NCBI RefSeq assembly: GCF_003573695.1 | Contig: NC_039364.1 | Span: forward strand, 237,750,777-237,814,776 | DNA from: Papaver somniferum | Lineage: Eukaryota > Streptophyta > Magnoliopsida > Ranunculales > Papaveraceae | Length of the DNA stretch: 64,000 nt | Direction: 5' to 3' | Shown here: in pieces, positions 11,059 to 21,609 of the stretch | Layout: each line of letters starts with the position of its first letter | Numbering within the stretch: position 1 is the stretch's first letter | The notes under the pieces: model-generated | Told to the model about the DNA's origin: nothing | What the model saw: only the letters and a program-made list of their open reading frames with translations | The model's database searches: none | Translations under genes and position numbers: made by a program

Positions 11059-11791
11059 GTTGGTTACTTTGCTTGTTTTCTTTATTAACTCATTGGATAT
11101 GTTTTTACACAAACCAGTTATATATATGTATCTTGTTTGAGATAAGAGACTAATATGTTATCAGCTATATGAATTACGGATGTTAGTGTCTATTTTAGAA
11201 CGAGATATGTGTTTAGCTATTTGATTGTGAGTCGGTTCTGCATTGTGCTTAAATGGTTTCATTGCAAAAAGAAGGTATATCTTTCATTTGAATTTTCTGA
11301 TGCAGGTAAGTCAACCAAAACATTCCGAGGTTGTGAAATCAACGGCTCTACTTAACGGAAGACCATCTAGTATCGCAATATCTGAAAAAGTTCTGAAGGT
11401 ATGTGTTTTAAACCAGTTACATGATCTTAAGACCATATTAGTATGAAATATGCTATCAACTATACGAATCACGGATACTAGGGTATATTTTGGAGAACCT
11501 TGTATATTTGTTACCTATTCAATTCATCAGTGTCTTCTCATTCATGGTGGAATTTGGTATATTTGTTACCCGAATATGGAATATTACTCTACTGCTGCAA
11601 GTAATCTACAAAATTCGGAGAAACATACTCTGGATGTGACATCAAAAGATACATTTAATCGGAGCAAATCTAAGATCACGAAAACTGCAGCAGTTCATCC
11701 GGTATCTGTTTTATTTTTACATGCATTTTAAATCTCAAATTTGCTTTGAAGTTTTTGCTTGAAGATGTTCATATGCCATATATTTCCGCAG

Positions 11792-12052
11792 AGTAAAAGG
11801 TGCTACCTTTTTGACGAGTCTAAGGCGAATGTCCTTGCTAGAGGTAGAGCTTTTCTGTTAGCAGGAAATCAACAATTACATGGAAAGGATGGGGTGGAGG
11901 TTGATTCCCACAAAATCCTGATTGAGGAAGTAATAAAACCGAAGTTCTGTCTACCCGTATGATTTGATGGTATGGAAACATTAGGAAAAACTCTTGGAAA
12001 AGCGATTCCTTGGCCAAAATATGGTGTTAATATTACCGATCCTTCTAAGAAG
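11792..12052 (+). other. Domain exon 2 of 3 in the transposase-like pseudogene
   Basis: The exon follows TTTCCGCAG and ends at AAG before GTTAGT. It reads NVLARGRAFLLAG, HGKDGVEV, ILIEEVIKPKFCLP, an in-frame TGA, then METLGKTLGKAIPWP. The last motif is the clearest link to the domain I recall as DUF8039. Confidence 0.5.
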
Positions 12053-12497
12053 GTTAGTTGCTTGGCTTGTTTTATTTGTAAGTCGAATATACATAAACCA
12101 GTCTATCAATTATATGAATCACCAATCCAAGTGTAAATTAAAGAATCTAGAAAAATAGAAATATGTATAACTTTCAAAAGTAACTAATAACTCTTTTAAT
12201 CTTATGCAGAACCCTACCAGTAATTCACAACCAACTACTTCTCTGCGGAAGTCTCCTGCACGTAGCAACCCTTATGATGGATCTAAGAAGCAGTCTCCTA
12301 ATCTTATGCAGAACTCTACTAGTAATTCCCAAACAAATCCTTCAATATCTCTAGAGAAGTCGTGCACATCTACGGTAGAACCTATGGCTAAGACATCTAA
12401 TGGAGTATGTTTTTTTTGATTTTTTTTCTTCGTAAATATATATTGCTAATTCTAGCATCTTGTTTTCATATGATGTTCATATGTTGTATCTCCGCAG

Positions 12498-12748
12498 GAA
12501 GCAAAATAAGACTTTTGGAATGGATCTAGGGGAAACGTCGTTGCTAGAGGCAGTATTTTACCTCAGGTGCCTAACCAGAAAATACATGGACAAAAGCTTC
12601 CTAAACACTGTTATGCTGCCAATATTCTGGAGGTCGTAGATCCATCATTCGTTTTAACGAAACCAAGTGGTGAGTTTAAGTTATTAGGGGAAGCTGAATA
12701 TGGTTTTATGGCATGGATAAAAGATAAGTGTACCATCTCTGATGAAAA
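12498..12748 (+). other. Domain exon 3 of 3 in the transposase-like pseudogene
   Basis: The exon follows TATCTCCGCAG and ends at AAG before GTTAGT. It reads GNVVARGSILPQ, KIHGQKLPKHCY, NILEVVDPSFVL, KLLGEAEYGFMAW, parallel to exon 2. An early TAA breaks the frame at its start. Confidence 0.5.
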
Positions 12749-13443
12749 GGTTAGTTTCTTAGCTCTTTTCCTTTGTTAATCAAGTATATAAATTGTTTTA
12801 CATAAATCATGTATTCAGTTTGATTAAAGAATAAGTACGAGACAAAAATATATTAACACCTAAATGGAACATGAATGCCAGTGTAAATTAGAAAATTGAT
12901 ATTTGGTTACGGATTTTATTATGGGCGTCAGCTTTGAAAAATGGCGCGGCCTTCAGTGAAGTTGTCTTTATTACATTGTCGAAAAAATGACTTTTTTCTG
13001 TCTATTGTTGAGAATTCACAGACAGACGAATTCGTCTTGGATTTAGAATATATATATAAAATACATTTAATCTCTTGCTGCAGGAAACTCCACAGCATGG
13101 AAAACCTCATAAGCAACCGGAACTAATTTTAGATTTTGAGAAGAAATTGGAAAGTGATAAACTGAATGAGGAGCACCTAGCAGTCAATCCACATTCGGGG
13201 AGTCATGCAGCCTATGAAAAGCTTTCTCAGAAGACTAAAAAGGCGCAGAGAAGGTTATATGCACCAACTGTGCATAAGGCATACCAACTTTCAGATGGGC
13301 AACAGAGGAAAACAAGGTTTGGCACGTCGAGAATGCCACAACCTGATCCATTGCATGCATAGACACCACCATCAAAAAAGTTGAAGAAAAATTGATGATT
13401 TTTGGATAAATGATCTTTAATATTATTATTTTTTTGCGGAAAC

Positions 13444-16400
13444 TTTGAAAGTTGTTTTCATTTCTTGTTTCGTTTGCTAATTTTGTCATTTAGAAGAAGG
13501 TGATGTTTAAGAATTCTTTTATTACTTAGGTATTGGAATCATGAAATAAATCAAATAATTATTTACAAGTTCACAGACTTTACAGAATGCAATATACTCT
13601 TGCAAATTTATTTATTTATGAGGTGTGCTAAATATAATTAGCTGAAATAACGGAGAAAATGTAGAAACATACAGTTGTTCCCCTCTGTAAACAATAAGAA
13701 TCAATTTATCACTTTAGGTCTGATCTTATTATCTCCTTGCCAATACTTTTAACAGAAACACGAGTTTGAACAACTAAAGTGCTATTGAAAGTAAAGTACT
13801 GCTATACCACGATGTTAATGATAATGATCTTTGCGTGGATTTGGATGAGAATGAGGAACCAGACTAATCTGTCAAAGAACCTGACTAATCTGACAAAGAA
13901 CCTGACTCATGTAACAAGTTCTTTGCTTTTTTAAACAAGGTTTTTGATGTGTGAACTTTTAGTTTACGTATTTTTAAATATATAGCATTTCGTCTGACCA
14001 TTTTGTTTTCAGTGGTGGTTGTATTTATTTTTTAAGTACTGCACTAGATGCATGCTTTTTATGCTGATAGATAGGTTGACATTTATGTGATGAATGATTC
14101 ACGCTGAATTTTTATGTTTTCTGGAAATGATGAACATGAAAATGGATGAGTTTAGAATAATAAGTTTCCTACTTAGGTGCCACTAATAATTCATACGTTT
14201 CCTCCCTAAACCAAGAATAATACAGGAGACAACCCAGCTTAAAATTATTAAGGAAAATATTATTCGAAATAAAGTAATTTTTTTCCATGGCCCCTTCTCG
14301 AGTTGGTTAGAGATAGGAAACTAAATTTCGAAAATTTTGGGAAACAATTTTATCATAACTGTCTACGATATATTCTCTCATAAAATAAGGAAACTAACCA
14401 TATTGGTTACACATCAAAAATTTGGAAATAAAAAAAGAAAAACACCAAAAAACTTTTGTTTGGCGGGTGATGAAAATGAATTTTACTGGGCAGGATGATT
14501 TCAAAAGGAAAATCAATTCACGCCTGATGGTTTGGTTAAATTCCAAAAAGAAAAAGAAAGATGAGTTCGATCTACTTTTTTCAGTTTTTATTACTCGATT
14601 CATTCTCTCTATGAAATCATAATTCTTCTACTGTCTCTAATCTTTACAAGGATCCTACCTCTTCAGAATCGATCTTTGTTGTTGGTATATTTCTACAACC
14701 CATTATCGAATGAATATTAAATTGATGTTAGATTTTTTATTCGATATCATGGAATCAGATGTTAGATCTTATAGATTTACTAGTTAAAGCATGATTAGGG
14801 TTTTTATTCTGTTACTTCTTATAGGTTTACTAGTTAAAGCATGATTAGGGATTTTATTCTATTTTTACTATATCTAATATTTACACGAAACCTACCTCTT
14901 CAGACTCGGTTTTTGTGTTTGGTATTATTTCTACAACCCATTATCGAATGAATATTAAATTGATGTTATATTTTTGTTAGATCTTATAGGTTTACTAGTT
15001 AAAGCATGATTAGGGTTTTTATTCGGCTGTATCAAAGAACAAGTTAATGGCAATCACGGGTTGTATGATGAGATGTGATTTTATTTTGTTACAACGATAT
15101 TGTTTTAGGCATAAGTTACATGCATGAACTATTATAAGATTTAGGTAAGGATCTTTCTTTCATGTTAATTAGTTAGGCTTTACTAGTTAATTAGGTTTTA
15201 CCAAACTTAACGATGCTAATTGTTTTCTCAGGTTTTTGTTTTTGTTTGGGTTGGATTTAGATATAACTCTACTTTGCTCGACGATGTTGTGTCAATCATA
15301 TATATATATATATATATATAAGGCTTCTCAAGATTTAATCATTTGAGTCTTTGTTACTTGGCGAGCCTGTAATGTTTGCATTTTAAGTTGCCACTTTTAA
15401 TGATACCATGTTGCTGGTTGGCCAATTTGACTATCATCTTCAAGAGAAAAATGGATAATCATTATGTGGTGCTTTAGTACTCTTGGATTTTGTAACAAAA
15501 AGTTATATAAGACCGTTTAACTGGTACCTTTCGCTTTGCGGATAACGCAATATACTTGAGGATATTTTGTGTGTTGCAGTGATGTTTTAGCCTCAAGTTA
15601 CATGCATCAATGAGTTCATGTTTGTTTTCTTTTCATATAATAGGAAATAGGTGTAACACATGTTGCCTATCCTGTTAGGTTTATCTAATATTTTCCAAAA
15701 TAAGCTCAAATTCTTAACTGAATTGCACGTACCTACACAACTTTTGTAATGGCAGAAGATGATTACAACGTGCCCCCAGAGGAGGACCAATGGGATGATG
15801 AGGTGGATTCTGATGGTGGTCATAGAATTGAATTCAGTAGTTACCTAGGCTATTTGGCTCGTGATATGGTTGGCATAAAACATTTATGTTGGAAGGAAGT
15901 CCCTACAACAACAAAACAAAATATGTGGGAGGAAATTCTGGTATGCATATGCGGTTATCAATTCGTCGTTTTGTTGTCGAACTGTGAGTCTGTGATGAAC
16001 ATACAGTAGTTGTTATTGCAGTTTCTTTATGAGGTGCCCCATGAATATAAGCGAGCGGTCATAAAACGTCTAGCTGTTCAGCTGCGGGACTTCAGAAGGA
16101 AATTGTACAATAATCATGTAAAACCCTTCCTGGAAAGACCGGACAAACTAAAAACTTTCCCCAAAAAGTACGAAACGGTAATAGACCAAGAAGACTAGGA
16201 CGAATACCTTAAGTATATACTAGAATCCCCTATATTTAAGGTATAGAATACACATTGCTTTTTCTAATTTGTGTTTCGTTCTTATTGTCTATCCCAGCAT
16301 ACTAATGAAATTATTTTTATTTCCTCTGCAAGAAAAATTCGGAGAAGGGAAAAGACGCAATATCACAATCCAAGTTTCCACATAGGACGGGACGAGGAGG

Positions 16401-16885
16401 ATACTCGGGATTATAACTAAAATTAGTAAGTCTGTTGTCTTATTTATTATACACTGCACAGTAAAACCGGGAATATCAGATACTTCTGTTTTGTATGTCG
16501 TGTTGCATGTCTCGTATATGCAGAAACTTATAACGGTATAGGGATGTTTCCTCTTACACCAATCTGTAATTTTGTCACATTAGATGCTTTGAATAGGTTT
16601 TCTGTTTTACACTGTTAATATCTGTGCGGATGTAAATCCTTACTTGATTAAAGAATAAGTATGAGATAGAAATATATTAACACCTAAATGGAACATGAAT
16701 GCCAGTGTAAATTAGAAAATTGATATTTGGTTACGGATTTTATTATGGGCGTCAGCTGTGAAAAATGGTGCGGCGTTCAGTGAAGTTGGCTTTATTACAT
16801 TGTTGGAAAAATGACTTTTGTCTGTCTTTTGTTGAGAATTCACATGACTTTTGGATAAATGCTCTTTAATATTTTTTTTTGCAAA
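13444..16885 (+). repeat. Segmental duplication, unit 2 (deletion derivative)
   Basis: The second copy of 6671-13440 lies directly downstream in the same orientation. Relative to unit 1 it lacks about 8606-8982, about 9816-12820 and about 13022-13393. It has extra sequence at about 13950-14040 and 14850-15340, including a TA microsatellite at 15299-15320. Junctions are sharp, for example near 16643, where the sequence jumps to that of 12822. Confidence 0.8.
15749..16230 (+). pseudogene. Truncated second copy of the Transposase_24-like gene
   Basis: The start (MAEDDYNVPPEEDQW) joins directly to GGHRIEFSSYLGYLARDMVG because the intervening ~377 bases are missing. After an intron (about 15943-16020) the frame continues through VPHEYKRAV, QLRDFRRKLYN and KKYETVIDQED, then meets TAG where copy 1 has the Trp codon of the same motif. 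The remaining exons are lost in the larger deletion of this unit. It is certainly non-functional as a full transposase. A short protein could still be made, but nothing suggests it. Confidence 0.65.
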
Positions 16886-17089
16886 CTGTTAGACCAATGC
16901 TCAACATTTTTTACTGTGTTATTAATAATAATATGAATTTTTGGCATGTATGAATTTCAGATTTAACCACAATTTATATGGATTAAATGCGTCATATCTG
17001 AACGGCTTAGAGGTGTCACACGCGTAATACACACGCTTCGAGATTAATTGGCGTGGCTAAACATAACATAAATACACATTAAGCAGATA
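16886..17089. other. Spacer
   Basis: No gene is visible. It holds the first motif of the following array (GGCGTGGCTAAA near 17050). Confidence 0.4.
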
Positions 17090-18030
17090 TAAATTGGCGT
17101 GGCTAAATATCATATAAAGCCACGCTATATGGCGTGTCTATAAGTTCTCCGATGAACGGCTCCCAACGTTACCTGTGGACGGTCAACGTTACATCTGAAC
17201 GGTCAATATTGCATCATCTTAAACGAGATCCAATGGTTCCTAATATATACACGTGGATGAAGGTAATTGTAAATTGGCGTGGCAAAATATCACATATAGC
17301 CACGCTATATGGCGTGTCTATAGGTTTTTCAATGAACGGATCACAACATTACATGTGGACGGTGTAGGATGCATATAATATAACGGTCAATATTGCATCA
17401 TCTAAAGTGAGATCCAACGATTCTTAATACGTCCACGTGGATCAAGGTAATTGTAAATTGGTGTGGCTAAATATCACATATAGCCACGCTCTTGGGGCGT
17501 GTCTATAGGATATCCAGTGAACGGCTCACAACGTTACATGTGGACGGTGAAGGATGCATATAATTGAACGGTCAATATTGCATCATCTTAAATGAGATCC
17601 AACGATTTCTAATACGACCACATGGATCAAGGTAATTGTAAATTGGCGTGGCTAAATATCACATATAGCCACGCTATATGGGGCGTGTCTATAGGATATC
17701 CAACGAACGGCTCACAACATTACATGTGGACGGTGAAGGATACATATAATTTAACGGTCAATATTGCATCATCTTAAATGAGATCCAACGATTCCTAATA
17801 TGGCCACGTGGATCAAGGTAATTGGAAATTGGCGTGGTTAAATATCACATATAGCCACGCTCCATGGGGCGTGTCTATAGGATATCCAATGAACGGCTCA
17901 CAACGTTACATGTGGATGGTATTCAACGGTTCCTAATACAGCCACGTGGATGAAGGTAAGTGAAATTGGCGTGGATAAAACATAACATATAACCACGTTA
18001 AACCTATATGGCGTGTCTATCGGATAACCA
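17090..18030. repeat. ~183-bp tandem repeat with internal stem-loop, five to six copies
   Basis: Unit starts fall near 17092, 17272, 17455, 17639, 17826 and 17963, spaced 180-187 bases with a shorter last copy. Each unit opens with GCGTGGCTA, about ten loop bases, then TAGCCACGC, a perfect hairpin, followed by GGCGTGTCTATAGG and GAACGGCTCACAACGTTACA. ORFs such as 17134-17367 are chance frames in the repeat. Confidence 0.85.
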
Positions 18031-18031
18031 A

Positions 18032-18200
18032 TGGCTACGCCAAAAAACAATTTGTGTGTCTAAAGGGAACCAAATAGTCACGCCAAAAAACAATTTGCGT
18101 GTCTATAGTGAATCAAATAGCCATGCCAAAAGCAATTTGCGTGTCTATACTGAACCAAATAGCTACGCCAAAACAATAAATCGTGTGTCTATAGAGTACC
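18032..18200. repeat. ~43-bp tandem repeat, four copies
   Basis: Four copies of a unit of the form TACGCCAAAAAACAATTTGC plus GTGTCTATAGTGAACCAAATAG. They share the CACGCC and GCGTGTCTATA words with the 183-bp array. More isolated CACGCC/GGCGTG words continue to about 18370. Confidence 0.75.
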
Positions 18201-19385
18201 AGTACTTAAGTTTTTGGGGCACTAAATAGCAACGCCTATATGGCTCTGGCTTGTCTATTTCATGCAGAAATAGCATGACAGGCGTGTCTATAAGCTACCT
18301 AAAACCACGCCATTTTACCTAAAACCACGCAAGCAGAAGCCACGCCAAGTCCAAACCAAAGTGGCGTGTCAAAACACGTGCACTACTTTTCTGGCCCGTG
18401 TAACATTCTATTCTATTCAAACCTATTATTGAGGCGTCACATTCCATTAGAAGGACTTCACACGGATTGGTAGTGGCTAAAAAATTTGTTAGGGGATATC
18501 CTAAGCAAATTTTGAATGTCTAAATTACCCTTCATAAAAAGAAAAACCTAATAACTAGACAAAAGTCTAACCTAATTCAAATCAACATCTTTTCCTGTTT
18601 CTCCCCGTCTTATCAACTGTAGAAAAAAATCGTTCCTTTTTTTTCATCTTCAATTGATTCGACTAACTTATAGTTTTCCATTAATATCTATGTTAAAGAT
18701 GGGGAAGAATAAGAAGGTTAATAAAGAACACAGTGATCCCAAACCACAACATCCCAATCGATCGCCAACATCCCAATAAATTTAATTTATGAATGTGTTA
18801 CGGTTGGGTTTGAAAAATTTCCGACCGTAAATTCAGATTCATATATATATGTCAAAACCTAAAAGATCCTTTTACAGTTTGGTTTAATAAATAAACAACC
18901 GTAATTATCCTAAGGTTGGTTTGGTTTAATAAATAAAAACTGTAATTTTACAAAGGTTGGCTTCGACTAAGCTAAAATGTAGTCGTAAGTAATCTTGGAT
19001 TAGGGAAAAAAAGTCACTTTATGTTTGGGTTTAGTATTTAGAAAACCACCTTGATGCTTTTACTGTTAGGTTTTGGACCAGTAAAACCCAATGTGAATAA
19101 CCTGAGAATCAAATGTTGCATCGGAGTGTTGGGACTCAGCTCAATTTACAGCGTCATGGTATCGGAATTTCAGACTTCAGTAATAAAAACTGAGCTTATA
19201 GTTGTTTAGCCACCTTTACACTATCCACTTTTCTGTCAAGCGACTTATTGAGAAAAAGGAAAGTATACTGCGTACAACTCGTCGGTCTAAAATAATCGAT
19301 CAATGATAATGAAAGTTTGTACATCTAAGAAAGGATTTCATAACTACATTTTTGCACAAACAAATATGCACATGCCGTTACAATT

Positions 19386-19598
19386 AGAGGTGCTCCTGTA
19401 AAATTCGAGTTCTATATGAATGATGACGGCAAGGTTGGTTCCTAATCAAGTGAATATGCAGGTTGGTTGATTAACGTACCAGATGCACATGGAAATCATT
19501 TTAAAGGCAAGATCAAATCAAGAGTTTGTTTGAAGTTAGGATTCAATGATATTCTTGAAGATGATGATAAAGAAACTCAGGAAAACAAAAATGTTTAG
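19386..19598 (+). pseudogene. Unrecognised coding-like fragment inside F
   Basis: A 70-codon stretch with one internal TAA (19443-19445) reads like a protein rather than random DNA: GAPVKFEFYMNDDGKVGS, stop, SSEYAGWLINVPDAHGNHF, then SRVCLKLGFNDILEDDD. I do not recognise the family. It may be a captured host-gene piece or a remnant of F's own protein. Confidence 0.3.
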
Positions 19599-19634
19599 AA
19601 ATCCAGTGTGATTAATCGATATACGGACACTAGC

Positions 19635-20354
19635 TGTAGGTGTAAATAATCCACAGGTCCAGTTGGAGCAATCCTAGGTAGGGAGGCATCGACAACAAAT
19701 GAAGTGAGAAGCACCAAATCATTCCACCTGGCCTTGGCGCGAGAAAAAAGACACCAAAGGGAACCCGTGAAGACAATACGTGTAAGGGTTGGAGGTGACG
19801 GAAGAGGTAGCCATCGAGTACAAGAGCAATAAATGCACTGACTAAGTAGTTGAGAAGATAAGGAGAATCTGGTCAAAGTAAGACTCGGCCAGGAACATCA
19901 AGGGCGACATCATCCACACTCACTAAGCATCCGACCCCGGATGAATGGATGTCGGGAGAAGACATCACTAGACTTGACCCTATATCTCGGAAAAGACATC
20001 ACGAGCTAGCTGAGAAGGACATCAAGGAAGATATACTGCAACTCACACTGTAACTTGGATGTATCATCACATGTGGCTATAAATAGAGAGCTATGTAGAG
20101 AGCTAGAGGACCAAGTAATCAGTGGGGGAAGAGAGAACACCAAGAGCTTGTGGTGAGAAAAGAGATCTTGTGTGTGATTCATATCCCTTGTAACCTTGAA
20201 ATCAAGAAATAAGATCATCCCTTCACCCCCGCGGACGTAGATAATCATACCGAACCACGTATATCTTGTGTTCTTGTGCATCTGTTGCTTGTTTACTTCG
20301 TTGTGTGTGTGAGTATGTTTCTTGAATGTAGAAATATGATTTTCCACATCTACA
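19635..20354 (+). repeat. 5' LTR of element D (720 bp)
   Basis: Begins TGTAGGTGTAAATAATCCAC and ends CCACATCTACA. The copy at 56760-57463 differs by scattered substitutions and a few small indels. TATAAATA is at 20078-20085. Confidence 0.9.
20078..20085 (+). promoter_or_regulatory. TATA box in 5' LTR of D
   Basis: TATAAATA within GGCTATAAATAGAGAGCTA. The same octamer lies in the 3' LTR at 57202-57209. Confidence 0.6.
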
Positions 20355-20357
20355 TTC

Positions 20358-20375
20358 TGGCGCCAACTACGGGGA
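20358..20375 (+). other. Primer-binding site of element D
   Basis: TGGCGCCAACTACGGGGA, three bases after the LTR. It begins TGGCGCC like a tRNA-Asp-type site but the middle differs, so the priming tRNA is uncertain. Confidence 0.6.
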
Positions 20376-21609
20376 ACGTGTAGCATCTTTTGATACCTTG
20401 CATCAAAACCATTAAAGAGAGATTCAAAAGCTCATAAAACATCTTTTGATGTTAGTTGACGTTAAGTGAAACACTCTGGTGGTTGAGACATAAGTTTTCT
20501 AAATATTTTTTTTCTTCTTCTTCGAAAGTTGGACCTGGTACACTCATTTTTATCTAATCTATGGGAAGCTTGCAGAGTTTTCATTGTGAGTCTGAGCTAT
20601 TTTGCTCTCGTTAAATAAGATCCTTGTCGCCTGTTAAACAAAAGTCTTCTTGTCATACGGTGTTGAGTCAAAGAAACTTGTGATCCTTATTGTTTTTAAA
20701 AAAACTCTTTTTTTATGTCAAAACCTTTGAAATAGTTACGGATAAGATGTCAGATTTGAGTTGTGGTAAATCGTGTTTCTTTTTATGACTAAGGAGAGAT
20801 TTTAGAAAGACTCAAATCTCCCAAAAGGATCATCTTTGATGCTTGGTAGAAGCTAGAAAGAAACTTCATCTCACTGGTCGTATCTCGTCGTGGGTTAGTT
20901 GAACATAATAGTAGCAGTGGCAAAACCTACTCAAAATCATTGATTTAGGGCTTCCAAAGCTATGGCTGGAAAGGGTACGATGAACAATTTAATAATGGTC
21001 TCACTATAATCCCGAAAAAAAAATCCCTACAACATCATTAGAAGGCTAAAAGGTCGAGAAACCTTAGCGACCAGTGCGGTTGACATGCCGACAAAATGAT
21101 TGACGGAAGTCTCCACTATAAACCCCAGCCACAAAACAAATTTTTCGGTCAAACGTACGGATGACTAATGATTTCTGGCACAAACAATGTTAGGAAAAAT
21201 AATGATTAATGCATAGGGAAAGTACCGAAAGCGAGCAAGATAACATTTCAAAAAGTCGTCCTATCAGTCAAAATCATTTGGTTTGCTGAGTTCAGCATGT
21301 TGAAGTAAAAAGGAATCGTACTTGTTGGAAATTTTTCCTTTTCTGAAATTCATAACTGATCTACTTCATCCTTAACCTTTTCGAAAACAGTCCAAAGTGA
21401 CGTGTTGTTTATTTTGCTGACGTAGGTAGGGGAGGGCGAGCCAAACAATATCAATCATATCCGAGCCGATGGAAAGTACTTCCAGGATGGGCAATACTCT
21501 GAGGAATCGAACCGTAGCAGGAACTAGCGCACAGGAAGGAATAACGGACTCACGACAACAAAACAGTCGACAACACCAATAGGAAGAATCCCAGGTACCG
21601 GGTGGCGGC
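20376..21609 (+). other. 5' leader of element D
   Basis: No convincing coding frame is visible between primer-binding site and gag. The opposite-strand frame at 21372-21929 overlaps the gag start and looks like a shadow. Confidence 0.5.

Larger units (their letters stand above)
8520..13377 (+). pseudogene. Ptta/En/Spm (Transposase_24-like) gene, multi-exon, broken
   Basis: The region reads as many short coding blocks separated by introns with GT..AG borders. The N-terminus is acidic (MGEDDDYNVPLEEDQW). The block 8880-9358 matches the plant En/Spm-type Transposase_24 family as I recall it: GMTRMLKLHKDF, EFSSYLGYLARDMVGIKY, then after an intron (9112-9193) VPHEYKRAV, QLRDFRRKLYN and KKYETVIDQ. 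Later blocks continue the family pattern: GRGGYSGLK in a shifted frame near 9560, DEEDLEDRCFMWA near 9860, GPDKGGRVKGNGFG near 10120, then a coiled coil NDELREKLKAKEKELES near 10215. The C-terminal half is three repeats of a linker exon plus a domain exon. Breaks include a GAA-to-TAA stop in the DQEDWDEY motif (9361), frame changes near 8850, 9550 and 10090, and a stop near 10213. It is probably a decayed gene of a CACTA-type transposon. A host-adopted copy is less likely. No terminal inverted repeats were found. Confidence 0.6.
6671..13440 (+). repeat. Segmental duplication, unit 1
   Basis: This unit starts at CTTTGAAAGTTGTTTTTATT and is followed by a second, shortened copy (13444-16885). 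It contains the transposase-like pseudogene plus ~1.85 kb of upstream non-coding DNA (6671-8519). The upstream DNA has three 21-base repeats of GAACCAGACTAATCTGACAAA type (about 7096-7160) and two ~47-base repeats around TTTACTAGTTAAAGCATGAT (about 7960-8050). Confidence 0.8.

Noticed and set aside
18386..18400. CACTACTTTT as a possible CACTA terminus
   Set aside because: No matching inverted end or 3-bp target duplication was found on the left.
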